From: RQOF01 sp964461135
GTDB taxonomy: Bacteria > Calditrichota > Calditrichia > RBG-13-44-9
Reading direction: 5' to 3'
DNA: 45,127 nucleotides
NCBI GenBank assembly: GCA_964461135.1
Contig: CAYWTB010000031.1
Coordinates: 1 to 45,127, forward strand
Positions 7,654 through 16,994 of this stretch are shown here, one piece after another. Made by a program: the position numbers and the translations under genes. Numbering within the stretch: the stretch's first letter is position 1; each line of letters begins with the position of its first letter. The notes beneath the pieces are model-generated. The model was not told the DNA's origin and ran no database searches. It saw only the letters and a list, made by a program, of their open reading frames with translations.

Positions 7654-8060
7654 ACTTTTTCCCGCATTTCAAATGCTTCCAGAATTTCTTGCGGGATGGG
7701 AATAGGTTGTCCCTTCAAATTAATAAATACCCAGGTCACCTTAGCTTCCGCACTTAGCCGGTTGTTCCGGCTTTGCATGATCTGCTGGGTAAAAGTACCG
7801 CTGCTTTTTCGTGCTTCACTGGTAAAGGTCTTAATTGTGACTTCATCATTAGAGACCAATGGATATTTATAATCAATTTCTATTCTGCGGACGACAACCA
7901 GGTATCCCCTTTCCTTCATGTTATCCAGGGTAAATCCTTTCTCATGAAGGGCAGACATCCTGGCAAACTCCAGGTAATTGAGGTAAACTGCATTATTCAC
8001 ATGTCCGTACGAGTCACATTCATAGCTCCGCACCTGAAAATGAATGGTAAATGTTTTCAT
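7650..8060 (-). CDS. YbgC/FadM-type acyl-CoA thioesterase
   Basis: A 136-residue single hot-dog domain protein predicted to hydrolyse acyl-CoA thioesters. The active-site region is YECDSYGHVNNAVYLNYLEFAR, with the aspartate and GHVNN of the 4-hydroxybenzoyl-CoA thioesterase family. Length and the later region (RIEIDYKYPLVSNDEVTI, RKSSGTFTQQI, AEAKVTWVFIN) fit YbgC/FadM proteins. First gene of a two-gene operon with the Nudix hydrolase, which overlaps it by four bases. Substrate chain length cannot be read from sequence. Confidence 0.9.
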   Translation of the reverse strand: MKTFTIHFQVRSYECDSYGHVNNAVYLNYLEFARMSALHEKGFTLDNMKERGYLVVVRRIEIDYKYPLVSNDEVTIKTFTSEARKSSGTFTQQIMQSRNNRLSAEAKVTWVFINLKGQPIPIPQEILEAFEMREKV

Positions 8061-8561
8061 CAGTGAGTTCCTTACCGTTTAGATTCTTTCCATTTTGAGC
8101 TTTGCGTGCCTGTAAAAGCAGAAGCTTCCATTAATTATTAAATGTTCTGGTTTACCCGATTAAACTATGGTCCGATTGATGGTTGCATCTTTAAAATAGG
8201 GATGTTTTATACTTCTCATATGGAAAAACAGCACCGGACATTTTAAGATCACAATTCATGAGTGTCCGGACCATTACTAAATACAAATATAAATATACAA
8301 AATTATTAGACGGCTGGAAAATGGAAGATTAACAGCGTATAAAAAGGAGAAGTGCACATTTGCTGTTACTTGAATTGTAAGTCGACTATGTTTTTCAAAG
8401 TATGCACACTTACATTTGATGATAAATTTTTTTGAATAAGTAAGTGCGTTAATATTTTTATTTTATACCGGCAGCTAAAATCGAAGATCAAATAAGCAAT
8501 TTGATGGAAATTCGGAAAGAAATTTATTAATATGATAGACCAGATAAATTCAGGAAAGTAA
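8061..8561. other. intergenic region between divergent genes
   Basis: About 500 bases, AT-rich, separating the thioesterase (minus) and speE (plus). An inverted repeat ATGGTCCG (8167-8174) / CGGACCAT (8267-8274) flanks about 90 bases, with a second GTGTCCGG/CCGGACA-type pair just inside, possibly a worn mobile-element remnant. Promoters must lie here but no convincing -35/-10 pair at proper spacing was found. A strong AAGGAG at 8344-8349 is followed only by very short reading frames. Confidence 0.45.
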
Positions 8562-9425
8562 ATGGTGGTCTCCTTTACCGAAAAATACCCGGAAGTGAAA
8601 GCTTCTTTCAGTATAGATATCGAAAAGATTATTTTTTCAGGAAATAGCCCTTTTCAGAAAATTGAAATCTTCGATTCGTCCACTTTCGGGAAGATTCTGG
8701 TTATTGATGGTTGCATTATGCTTACTGAAAAAGATGAATTTATTTACCATGAGATGATATCGCACGTGCCACTGTATGTTCATCCCCGGCCGGAACGGAT
8801 CCTGATTATTGGTGGCGGGGACGGGGGGACGGTTCGTGAAGTTCTGAAACATCGGGATGTGCAGAAGGTTATTCTGGTAGATATAGATAGAATAGTTTCC
8901 GACGTCTGTCTAAAATACCTGCCAGGCATTGCTTCCGGCCTGCTTTCGGAAAGAGTGACCTGCCTGTATCAGGATGGCGTGGAATATGTGAAAAACTGTG
9001 ATAAAAAATTCGATGTCGTCCTTATTGATTCAACTGATCCTGTAAATGTGGGTGAAGGTTTGTTCACACAGGAATTTTACCAGAATTGTTTCAATCTGCT
9101 GAACAGCGACGGCCTGCTAGTTAATCAAGCCGAATCACCTGTTTTTACCCGCCGGTGGCTCACCATGGTTTCCCAGAAATTAAGGAGTATTTTTCCCTCG
9201 GTTGATTTTTATCAGGCAAGTATTCCTACCTATCCCTCCGGATACTGGTTGTTCAGCTTTGCCAGTAAGAAATATCATCCGCAGAATGATTTCCGCGCGG
9301 AAAAATACCGTGAACAAAATCTGAAATTAAACTATTATAATCAGCATTTACACCAGGCATGTTTTGTTCTGCCCAATTATGTGAGGGATATCATTGGAAA
9401 TTCATCAGATTATCCGGCAGGTTAA
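8562..9425 (+). CDS. speE: spermidine synthase
   Basis: A 287-residue aminopropyltransferase that moves the aminopropyl group of decarboxylated S-adenosylmethionine to putrescine. The Rossmann motif IIGGGDGGTVREVLKH (Asp87) and the catalytic region LIDSTDPVNVGEGLFTQEFY are diagnostic; PTYPSGYWLFSFASKK is the C-terminal family block. Length is standard. An AGGAAA site sits about five bases before the ATG. The speB coding region begins inside its 3' end, giving a two-gene polyamine operon. No S-adenosylmethionine decarboxylase or arginine decarboxylase is in the window. Confidence 0.95.
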   Translation: MVVSFTEKYPEVKASFSIDIEKIIFSGNSPFQKIEIFDSSTFGKILVIDGCIMLTEKDEFIYHEMISHVPLYVHPRPERILIIGGGDGGTVREVLKHRDVQKVILVDIDRIVSDVCLKYLPGIASGLLSERVTCLYQDGVEYVKNCDKKFDVVLIDSTDPVNVGEGLFTQEFYQNCFNLLNSDGLLVNQAESPVFTRRWLTMVSQKLRSIFPSVDFYQASIPTYPSGYWLFSFASKKYHPQNDFRAEKYREQNLKLNYYNQHLHQACFVLPNYVRDIIGNSSDYPAG

Positions 9426-10257
9426 AAAATATGAAGGATGTCGGTCAGATTTTGATCAGGCCCGCATCGTGCTGTACGGAGCCGGATTTGACGGCACTTC
9501 TACCTATCGTCCCGGTTCGCGGTTCGCTCCCATGGCTATCCGGAGCGAGACTTACTTCGCCCAGGAGGATTACAGTCCTTACTTTGAGCGGGATTTAAAC
9601 GAGAAACCGGTTCATGATCTGGGAGATGTGGATATTGTCTTCGGGAATACTGCCAGGACTCTTGAGCGTATTCAGACGGTGAGTGAATATATCGTCAGGC
9701 ATGAGAAAATACCGGTATGCATTGGAGGCGAACATCTGGTTACCCTCCCGGCCATCACGCCACTTATCCATAAATATCCTGACCTGCATGTGATTCAGCT
9801 TGATGCTCACCTGGATTTAATGGATGAGCTTTTTGGGGATAAACTGTCCCACGGGGCGGTGATGCGCCGAATTTATGAAATGCTGGATTCCCCGGGAAGA
9901 ATTTATCAGATTGGCATCCGGAGTGGAAGCAAGGAAGAATATGCTTTTGCCGCTTCACATACGCATCTGTTTCCCTTCGATACGGCAGATTTCCTGGAGG
10001 TCGCGGATAATCTACGTGAAAAGCCAGTATATTTAACTCTTGATCTGGATATCTTTGATCCCTCTCTCATTCGGGGAACCGGCACTCCGGAAGCCGGGGG
10101 AATTTTTTTCCAGCAATATATTGAGTTGCTGAAGAAACTGGACCATTTAAATATTGTGGGCGCCGATGTGGTGGAACTCTCTCCCCAGCTTGACCCCACA
10201 CAAGTATCAACCATTGTAGCATCAAAAATATTACGGGAATTGCTCCTGATTATCTGA
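9394..10257 (+). CDS. speB: agmatinase
   Basis: A 287-residue ureohydrolase converting agmatine to putrescine and urea. Manganese ligands are visible: His114 in GGEH, Asp137/His139/Asp141 in DAHLD, and the pair of aspartates in LTLDLDIFDPS; SHGAVMRR is the substrate loop. YRPGSRFAPMAIR is the usual N-terminal block. The start is TTG at 9394, chosen because GAGGGA lies five bases upstream and no in-frame ATG occurs before the conserved domain. It overlaps speE by 32 bases. Its product feeds directly into SpeE. Confidence 0.93.
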   Translation: MEIHQIIRQVKKYEGCRSDFDQARIVLYGAGFDGTSTYRPGSRFAPMAIRSETYFAQEDYSPYFERDLNEKPVHDLGDVDIVFGNTARTLERIQTVSEYIVRHEKIPVCIGGEHLVTLPAITPLIHKYPDLHVIQLDAHLDLMDELFGDKLSHGAVMRRIYEMLDSPGRIYQIGIRSGSKEEYAFAASHTHLFPFDTADFLEVADNLREKPVYLTLDLDIFDPSLIRGTGTPEAGGIFFQQYIELLKKLDHLNIVGADVVELSPQLDPTQVSTIVASKILRELLLII

Positions 10258-10536
10258 CAGGTATTAAATCTGACAATGATCTGGTCGATTTCATAACCGG
10301 TATTCATCTTTTGTTTGTCTCCGGCATCTGCTTCCTTTTCCTTCCGTACCGTTTCCGGATTCAGGAAAACTACTGCTAAGTGGTTATTTCCATTACAACT
10401 AAACCCGGTGACCCACGGCAGAGGTTCATTATCCGTTATGAAGAGGGATTCTGTACATAGATATAGACGATTTGTTGATAAAATATCATGAATTATTCCT
10501 TTAAGCCGATAATATTTCTGCAGTTAACAAAAATAT

Positions 10537-11451
10537 ATGTTTGGTATGTCAAAACAGTCGGAAGAATTAGTCAAAAAATATAAGACCGGTATAGATTTCC
10601 TGAAAGAACGGGGCTACTACCACCGGATTCTTTCGGAAATCTATTATTTGATCATCTATCTGGATCATCAGGGAATCGTAAATCTGTTGAGTGAGAATTT
10701 TTTTTCTGATATCCAGGGTGTCTTTTTAATTTTTGTGAGGGATGACCTGCGGCATATTTTTGAGGAAATGCAAAAAAACAGTGAAAAAAACCTTGCCAAA
10801 TATCTTAAGAGTCCCGCTACCAACCTGATTATTCTGCACAGGTGTACAACAAATATACAATATCAGGTGAAGTCTATTCTACGAATGCCCCAGATAAAAG
10901 ACAGGCCTCTTAAATCCAGATATCTGGAATTTGTCTCCCGCAAACTCAATGGTGAGATACAGGAGTATTACAGAATACTAACTGATAATTACAAGAAGTA
11001 TTTCAGAAAAAAATTTTCCGCCACCGGTAATCCGGGACGCACCATTTCTCTTGAGTGTCTTCGAAGATTAACCAGTGATTATGACGATCATTTTACCGGG
11101 GTGGCAGAGCAGTTTGTTAATCTGGCCATGGCTCTGAAATTTGTACGGGATCTGTTTCAAAAAGAAATGGAAATCAGGATCCGCCAGCATATCAGTGCCA
11201 TCTTCAATGATCAGCAGAAATTGAACAAACTGATTGAATATTTTATCAACGATCTGAAACGAACCATTATCCAGATGACAATAAGGCAATCACAGAATGG
11301 AAGATCTTTTGAATGGATTGAAGTGCGGTTGCAGGAATTTCTGAAAGGAGAGCGGTTTCAGAAACTTTTAAAAAAGGTGATCTTTCAGACGTTTTCAATT
11401 ATGCAGAATAAAAAAGGCATTCATGAAAACCTGGGAACCCGGGTATATTGA
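10537..11451 (+). CDS. uncharacterised helical protein
   Basis: A 304-residue protein I do not recognise. It has no signal peptide and no membrane helix, and its composition (many Lys, Glu, Gln, Leu, Ile; few Gly and Pro) predicts an almost entirely alpha-helical cytosolic protein, perhaps with coiled-coil stretches near residues 200-290. No metal-binding or catalytic motif stands out. The N-terminal third (residues 20-70, GIDFLKERGYYHRILSEIYYLII) looks like paired amphipathic helices. No strong ribosome site precedes the ATG; a second ATG three codons later is equally possible. It stands alone between speB (280 bases upstream) and a convergent peptidase gene. Confidence 0.6.
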   Translation: MFGMSKQSEELVKKYKTGIDFLKERGYYHRILSEIYYLIIYLDHQGIVNLLSENFFSDIQGVFLIFVRDDLRHIFEEMQKNSEKNLAKYLKSPATNLIILHRCTTNIQYQVKSILRMPQIKDRPLKSRYLEFVSRKLNGEIQEYYRILTDNYKKYFRKKFSATGNPGRTISLECLRRLTSDYDDHFTGVAEQFVNLAMALKFVRDLFQKEMEIRIRQHISAIFNDQQKLNKLIEYFINDLKRTIIQMTIRQSQNGRSFEWIEVRLQEFLKGERFQKLLKKVIFQTFSIMQNKKGIHENLGTRVY

Positions 11452-11797
11452 GTTAATTTGTAAAGGCTCATTTAAGTGGAAAGTGAATCGCCCAGGATGA
11501 TACGTGAAAAAGCAAAGGCCAGAGGGTGTAATAAGCTGTCGGTGAACAGCATTTGCTTGTCAGAATGTCGGCCATTCTGCTGGCAGGAATTTTTTCCTGA
11601 TTTTATCTGAGGGCCGTTTCAGTTAATTCAGCCTAAAACGTTTTCTGACAAGTGGAGACTATACTGATCCCTTTACCCTTTTCACTCCCCTCCTTCATGT
11701 TCCTCGAAGCGGCCACTTCCTGGTAATCTTTAATCTTACTCCTACATCCAGCTGCTTTTCCTTCTACTCATTTATGCCGGTTCTGGCAGGTGTCATG
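11452..11797. other. intergenic region between convergent genes
   Basis: About 345 bases with no gene. Two hairpins lie close together: CAGAATG/CATTCTG (11561-11579) and CAGGAA/TTCCTG (11584-11599); neither is followed by a good T run on the plus strand, so termination is only possible. The second half is pyrimidine-rich and contains copy 2 of the 22-bp dispersed motif. Confidence 0.5.
11709..11730 (+). repeat. 22-bp dispersed motif, copy 2
   Basis: GCGGCCACTT followed by CCTGGTAATCTT: identical to the copy at 355-376 except for two bases in the centre. It lies in a pyrimidine-rich stretch, as does the copy at 24646. Confidence 0.6.
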
Positions 11798-13945
11798 CTA
11801 TTTAAACTGATAAATCATGGGACTATTGGTTATTGAATACATGTCTTTAATGACATTCTTTCCATTGCTGAACAGAAGGTAACTGTATTTTCCGTAATGA
11901 CTAAGTAAATTTGCCACTCTGCCGGTCTGGCCGTTTTCACCAATGGCAATGATACAAATATTCTGCTGTTCATTAGGGGTCCGTCCCGCCATAACCACAA
12001 CATCATCGGCTTCAGGAACCGGCTGCCCGTTCATAATCAATTGATGGTCGACAATCCGGCATTCCTTCTGGTTTTCCCGGGACATCTTTTCAACCAGACT
12101 GTTCTCGGAGGGAGTTCCCAGTAAATAGAGAGAGCTTTTTTGTAATTCCGCCTCATTGAGCTCGTTAACTTCGCGGATGGATAACTCATCCTCACCTTCG
12201 GTAAATGTCTGTGCAAATGTCCGGTAGACATCCAGTTTAGAGGGACTGCATTTGTCGGGAAGAACCACATGGGCCCGCTCTTCAGCATATATTTCCGCGA
12301 GAGTGGGCGGGATTTCGGATCTTTTAAGTTTGCGAAAGACATCGTAATCTGGATCCACCGCCAGTTGAACAGGCTTTTTGGAAGCTGTAAAATCGTAGTA
12401 TTGCTCAGGTTTTTCCAGCCACACATTTTTCATTTCAAAGGAGGAATCACTCCAGCTGATTTTCACCGGAATTAAAAGTCGGTACAGTTCATCACCATTC
12501 TGTTTCAGGGTAAAGGAAAGGGTACCGTTTTTGTAATTCGCGGCAGGGATTTCAATTTCCGGTGCGCCTTTGCGGGTAAGCCACTGGTTGAAAAACCAGT
12601 CCAGATCGCTTTTGTATATCTGTTCTGCTGTCTGTCTTATATGCGACCAGGACGCCTCCCTGAATTTAAAATCGTGATAGAATTTCTGAAATGTTTTGAA
12701 GAACAGGGAATCTCCGATGATTTTTCTTAACTGATGGAATACCATAGCACTTTTACCGTAACCAATAGCCCGGGAAGCGCTCTCGGTTCGTTCCTCAAAG
12801 GTGTTTAAAGGGAAATCTTTATTATCTTTTACATAAACCGTAAAATCCCGGTCCAGGTCCCGTCGGTACTGGGCGGCTTCTGCCGGATCTTTCAGTTCCT
12901 TGTAGTGGTGGTCCGCGAAATAGGTGGTTAATCCTTCGCACCAGTTTCCGGTTTCATAATTGACATATACCGAATTTCCCCACCAGTTATGTGCTATCTC
13001 GTGCCCCAGTGAGGTGTATATAATGAAGGGGAGACGGATAACCTGACTGCCCAGGAGTGTATAAGAGGGCATGCCGTAACCGGTAGGAAAGAAATTTTCC
13101 ACCACCGCAAATTTTGAAAACGGATAAGGCCCGATCATCTGCTCATACATGCCCAGGTATCGCTGACAGGCGGCCAGATATGACTCGGCCAGTTCCTGGG
13201 ATTGGGGAAAGAAATACGTATAAATGTCTACATCCCTGTAACGGGTACTCTTCACCATATAACGCGAACCTACCAGATGCAGGCTGCCGGCAGGATATTC
13301 CGCCAACCAGCGGGTGGTACGCAGATTTTGAGTGACTTCATCCTGCATCAGTTTTCCCTGAGTGAGTATCTGCAGGCTGTCCGGTGTAATTACCGTTATA
13401 TCGAAGCGGGACAGATTGTCCGGCAGGGCGGGATACCAGAAATAGGCCGGACTGATGAAAATGCCCCTGTCACCGATATAACCTTTTACCTGGTAGGCAA
13501 TATACTCCCGGGAAAAGGCAGCTTTATCCACGGAGTCGGCCGCGGAAAACGTGTAAGCAATGTCGATTTGTCCCGTTTTTACTGCTTTATTAAGAAAAAC
13601 TTTCAGCTCACCCGCTCTGTCATACTCTTTCCTGAAAGAGGAGTTGCCTTCATCCAGGAAGAAATTCAGGTCGCTCTCTTTATCCAGCTGAAATTTAAGA
13701 GATTTACCGTCAGATTTCACTTCGCTTACCCGTACATCTTTATTGATAAGAAATGAAATTTCTTTCAGGGGTTCAGTTGCGGAGAATTCCACTGCGTCGG
13801 TCATTTCGGCCCTCTTCTGATCAGGGTGTATTCTGACCCGAATGGTATGCCTGTCAATGGAATAAGGAATATCAGCTGAAAAGTCTGCCGTTACTATAAG
13901 AAACAGTAAGGACAAGATAATCACTGTTTTCATGTGAGACTTCAT
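11798..13945 (-). CDS. secreted M1-family metallopeptidase (aminopeptidase-like)
   Basis: A 715-residue zinc peptidase with an N-terminal signal (KTVIILSLLFLIVTADFSA). The zinc site is H315-E-I-A-H319 with Glu337 in NWCEGLTTY; the spacing is one residue shorter than in classical M1 enzymes. In place of GAMEN it has TGYGMPSYTLLG, which I associate with a bacterial M1 subgroup. Residues about 30-200 are the beta-rich N-terminal domain. After residue about 540 there is an extra domain of roughly 170 residues with no recognisable motif. AAAGGAT precedes the first ATG. It follows the TPR gene by 33 bases, so the two exported proteins are probably cotranscribed. Confidence 0.88.
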   Translation of the reverse strand: MKSHMKTVIILSLLFLIVTADFSADIPYSIDRHTIRVRIHPDQKRAEMTDAVEFSATEPLKEISFLINKDVRVSEVKSDGKSLKFQLDKESDLNFFLDEGNSSFRKEYDRAGELKVFLNKAVKTGQIDIAYTFSAADSVDKAAFSREYIAYQVKGYIGDRGIFISPAYFWYPALPDNLSRFDITVITPDSLQILTQGKLMQDEVTQNLRTTRWLAEYPAGSLHLVGSRYMVKSTRYRDVDIYTYFFPQSQELAESYLAACQRYLGMYEQMIGPYPFSKFAVVENFFPTGYGMPSYTLLGSQVIRLPFIIYTSLGHEIAHNWWGNSVYVNYETGNWCEGLTTYFADHHYKELKDPAEAAQYRRDLDRDFTVYVKDNKDFPLNTFEERTESASRAIGYGKSAMVFHQLRKIIGDSLFFKTFQKFYHDFKFREASWSHIRQTAEQIYKSDLDWFFNQWLTRKGAPEIEIPAANYKNGTLSFTLKQNGDELYRLLIPVKISWSDSSFEMKNVWLEKPEQYYDFTASKKPVQLAVDPDYDVFRKLKRSEIPPTLAEIYAEERAHVVLPDKCSPSKLDVYRTFAQTFTEGEDELSIREVNELNEAELQKSSLYLLGTPSENSLVEKMSRENQKECRIVDHQLIMNGQPVPEADDVVVMAGRTPNEQQNICIIAIGENGQTGRVANLLSHYGKYSYLLFSNGKNVIKDMYSITNSPMIYQFK

Positions 13946-13978
13946 TTAATTATCCTTTCTGGTGATAAAATATCCATT

Positions 13979-15202
13979 CTATTTTTTTTGAGCTATATCA
14001 CCTACCTTTTTAATCAGGCTGTGATTTTCCGGCAGGTATCGTCTCATATAATTTTTACTGATTTCCCAAAAATTGGAAGCGTCGGACTTTAAATTACGGT
14101 AAAAGGCGATATTTCCTCTGGACCAGTAAATATTTGCCAGTACTTCATCCCAGTTTTCATATTTGACAATCATTTTGTCAAAGAGAGTATCCGCAAACTG
14201 AAAATGTCCGGTATCTAAAGTATATTTTTCAAGTTGCCGGTATCCCTGGCGATCAAAAGGATTCTTCATAAACATTTCGCTGAAAGACCTTTCCACCATA
14301 ACGGTATCACCCTGCGAAGTATAGTATCCGATCAAATCGATATAGGCATCCTGCAGATCGGGAAGTAATTGGATGCAATCATTGATCAGCTCGTTAAAAC
14401 GTGTGGTTTCACCCAGTTCTTTCAGGGAATTTGCAGACAGGCGCAGGGCATCATACTTCAGATAAACATCTTCCGGTTTGAAATATTTGAGGGCTTCGCC
14501 GGAATAATTGAAGGCCTGGGTGTATTGTTTTTTCTGAAAACTGATTTCCGCCAAATGGAACAGGGAAATGGCATCAGGTGGCGTTTTATTAATATTCTTG
14601 GCATAATATTTCTCTGCCAATTCCAGCTGGTTTTTGTTAACATAATAATCCCCCAGCCAGCGGTTGATACCCTGATCCCTGAATCCGAGTTTCTCTGCCT
14701 GGGAGTAGAAAGAAAAAGTTTTATCTTCCAGTTGTTTAATATTATTACCGCGGGCAAATTCGAAATGACTGATATCCTTCAACTGGATATCGTAATAATC
14801 GCCCAGGAGTTTATAAGCGAGGGCCACGTCAGGCTCCTGGTTGATCACTTTTTCAAGCAATCGCTGAGGATATCTCATACGTGCCACTTTCATGTCCTGC
14901 TTGCTCCCTTTGGGATTCCTGGGGGAATCCTCCTGGTTGTCTTTCAGGAAAAAAAAATCATAATTTTCCTGCCGGAAATAATTCTGCAGGCCGTTATCTA
15001 CCATCCAGCACACAAAAAAAGGCTGCATTCCGTTATCTTCCAGGTAATTTTCCAGCATTTCATGCGCAGAGGCAAATTTCTGAAGCTGAATCAGAGCACT
15101 AACCTGCTGAACCACCAGCGCACTGTCTTCCTGGCCGGGCTGGCTGTGGACGGTTGTATATGAAAGGAGAAATACCGCAAAGAAAAGAAGCAACTTTCTC
15201 AT
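13979..15202 (-). CDS. exported TPR-repeat protein
   Basis: A 407-residue protein with a signal peptide (RKLLLFFAVFLLSYTTVHS, then QPGQ). The body is helical with TPR-like units, clearest at about residues 175-235 (LGDYYVNKNQLELAEKYYAK, LAEISFQKKQYTQAFNYSGEA) and in the later half. TPR domains bind other proteins; no enzyme motif is present. It is the first gene of a pair with the M1 peptidase, suggesting a periplasmic or surface partner, which is an inference from position only. No strong ribosome site is visible. Confidence 0.8.
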   Translation of the reverse strand: MRKLLLFFAVFLLSYTTVHSQPGQEDSALVVQQVSALIQLQKFASAHEMLENYLEDNGMQPFFVCWMVDNGLQNYFRQENYDFFFLKDNQEDSPRNPKGSKQDMKVARMRYPQRLLEKVINQEPDVALAYKLLGDYYDIQLKDISHFEFARGNNIKQLEDKTFSFYSQAEKLGFRDQGINRWLGDYYVNKNQLELAEKYYAKNINKTPPDAISLFHLAEISFQKKQYTQAFNYSGEALKYFKPEDVYLKYDALRLSANSLKELGETTRFNELINDCIQLLPDLQDAYIDLIGYYTSQGDTVMVERSFSEMFMKNPFDRQGYRQLEKYTLDTGHFQFADTLFDKMIVKYENWDEVLANIYWSRGNIAFYRNLKSDASNFWEISKNYMRRYLPENHSLIKKVGDIAQKK

Positions 15203-15366
15203 AGTTTTATCAGCTTATTGAATTTCTTAAATGGACAGACAACAGGAATTTATCCTTTTCTTTGTTTTCAAATCCCTTATTGTACAATTAGTTTCAGCGC
15301 AAAGTAAATTTACGGGAAGCATTTGCTGATTTACAGTTATTTCGTATGTTTAAAAATTATAGTATA

Positions 15367-15849
15367 CTATTGTTTATAGCCGATTTTGCGTAAAAATTCT
15401 TTCCGCACAGTTATATCTTTTTCAGTTTCCACACCCAGGGGCGTTTGGCCGTCCACGACTCCCAGAATGGCTTTACCTTTGTCGGATTGACCCAGTACCA
15501 CCTGTACGGGATTGGCAGTGGCACAGAAAATCCGACAGACTTCCGGCACCATTTTAATGGCATTCAGCACATTAATGGGAAAAGCATCCTGCAGGAATAC
15601 GATAAAAGTGTGGCCTGCCCCGATATTCAGGGCATTTTTCTGGGCTAAGGCGATCATTTCATCATCATTGCCGGTCCAGCGAACCAATCTGTCCTGGGAA
15701 GCTTCACAGAAGGCTATTCCGAATTTTACTCCCGGGACGGATTGAATAATCGCTTCATAAATATCTTCCACTGTTTTAATGAAGTGACTGTGACCCAGTA
15801 TAAAATTTATGTTTTCAGGTTTGGAAATGTCTACCAGTTGTAATTCCAT
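15367..15849 (-). CDS. adenosine-specific kinase family protein
   Basis: A 160-residue protein of the small adenosine-specific kinase family known mainly from archaea and some thermophilic or anaerobic bacteria. Family blocks are strongly conserved: VPGVKFGIAFCEAS, LVRWTGND, NALNIGAGHTFIVFL, PINVLNAIK, PEVCRIFCATANPVQVVL and KGKAILGVVDG. I start it at the ATG at 15849 because AGGAGG (15854-15859) lies just upstream; an in-frame ATG five codons earlier has no such site. The proposed activity is phosphorylation of adenosine to AMP; this rests on one or few characterised members. It is monocistronic here. Confidence 0.85.
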   Translation of the reverse strand: MELQLVDISKPENINFILGHSHFIKTVEDIYEAIIQSVPGVKFGIAFCEASQDRLVRWTGNDDEMIALAQKNALNIGAGHTFIVFLQDAFPINVLNAIKMVPEVCRIFCATANPVQVVLGQSDKGKAILGVVDGQTPLGVETEKDITVRKEFLRKIGYKQ

Positions 15850-15945
15850 CTTTCCTCCTGCCATTTAAATTTTGAACTGAAATTTATGAATTTCCTGAAG
15901 ATCATGCAAGAATGGAAATATACCTTTTTTCCGGACGGCGGTTTA

Positions 15946-16719
15946 TCAGAGGGTTTCAATGTCAAGGCGACCCTCTTTTAGTTCCTCTAAAGTCTGCATA
16001 TATTGGGATTTTGTTCCGAAATCTGTGTAATAACCGGGGTGCTCAAAAACACTTACCGCTTTATTGGCTGCCACGGCATTTCGATAAAATGTCTCTATTA
16101 CCGATGAAAATTCTTCCTTCAGATACCGTCGTGCGTCGAAGGATAATACCTGGAAGCCCATATAAATACCCATCGGACCGGGATAATCTTCCGGGATACC
16201 CTTATGAGTAAATCCCCTGAGTTTTTTATCTGCTGAATACTTTACCAGAGAATAATTTTGAAAATCCCGGGAAGGCCACACGGCCATGGTGGCCAGAGAT
16301 TTTCGATTTCTATGGAACTCAATAAAACTGTCCAGTGAGATATCGCAAAGGATGTCGGAGTTGATTACCAGTACATCCCGTGGTGGGAAAAATTGTTCTG
16401 CCCGGGCTATTCCCCCGCCAGTGCCCAGGATCCGTGGTTCTTCACTGAAAATTATTTCCAGGCCATCCGTACCATGTTGCCCGATATGTCTACGGATCTG
16501 TTTCCCCAGGTAATGGAGGTTTATTATAACACGTGTTATACCTGCACTTTTTAGCTGGTTCAGCAGAATATCCAGCAAGGTATATTTCCCCAGTGACAGT
16601 AATGGTTTAGGCAGATTTCGGGTAAGTTCCCCCATGCGGGTACCGAAACCTGCTGCCAGAATCATGGCTGTGTCTATATAACCGGAATTATGCTTAGTTA
16701 TTTTATGGAACATCTTCAT
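15946..16719 (-). CDS. sugar-1-phosphate nucleotidyltransferase (MurU/mannose-1-P type)
   Basis: A 257-residue GT-A-fold nucleotidyltransferase. The nucleotide-binding loop is MILAAGFGTRMGELTRNLPKPLL and the product side shows GTGGGIARAEQFF and LVINSDILCD. The short single-domain architecture matches MurNAc-1-phosphate uridylyltransferase or mannose-1-phosphate guanylyltransferase-like enzymes; sequence alone does not decide the sugar. The N terminus is unusually long before the loop (18 residues), so translation may begin at the methionine of MILAAG (16665); neither start has a good ribosome site. Divergent from the UXS-type gene at 16995. Confidence 0.82.
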   Translation of the reverse strand: MKMFHKITKHNSGYIDTAMILAAGFGTRMGELTRNLPKPLLSLGKYTLLDILLNQLKSAGITRVIINLHYLGKQIRRHIGQHGTDGLEIIFSEEPRILGTGGGIARAEQFFPPRDVLVINSDILCDISLDSFIEFHRNRKSLATMAVWPSRDFQNYSLVKYSADKKLRGFTHKGIPEDYPGPMGIYMGFQVLSFDARRYLKEEFSSVIETFYRNAVAANKAVSVFEHPGYYTDFGTKSQYMQTLEELKEGRLDIETL

Positions 16720-16994
16720 CTGATAAATTCATTGATTCAAACCGGTTACACCGCTAAATTAATCCCAATGCGTTTAGGGGAATATGTAACGACCTGGAGA
16801 AGTTCATTATATAATTGTACGGTTTGACATATTTCCCTCCGCTGAATACGGGATTCATGAATAAATATGGTTTTTATTTTGTAATTTTCAATATTTAACT
16901 GACAGCCGCTGTTGGTTCTAAATTAATTTCTGATACAGTTTACTTTAATTGAGATGCTAATTTAACAACAAAGAATGTTCGGGGAAACAAACTT

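Noticed and set aside
8344..8380. Tiny leucine-rich upstream frame (TTG start, six codons) behind AAGGAG before speE
   Set aside because: Too short to distinguish from chance, 180 bases from speE, and no attenuator hairpin was seen; only comparative data could support it.
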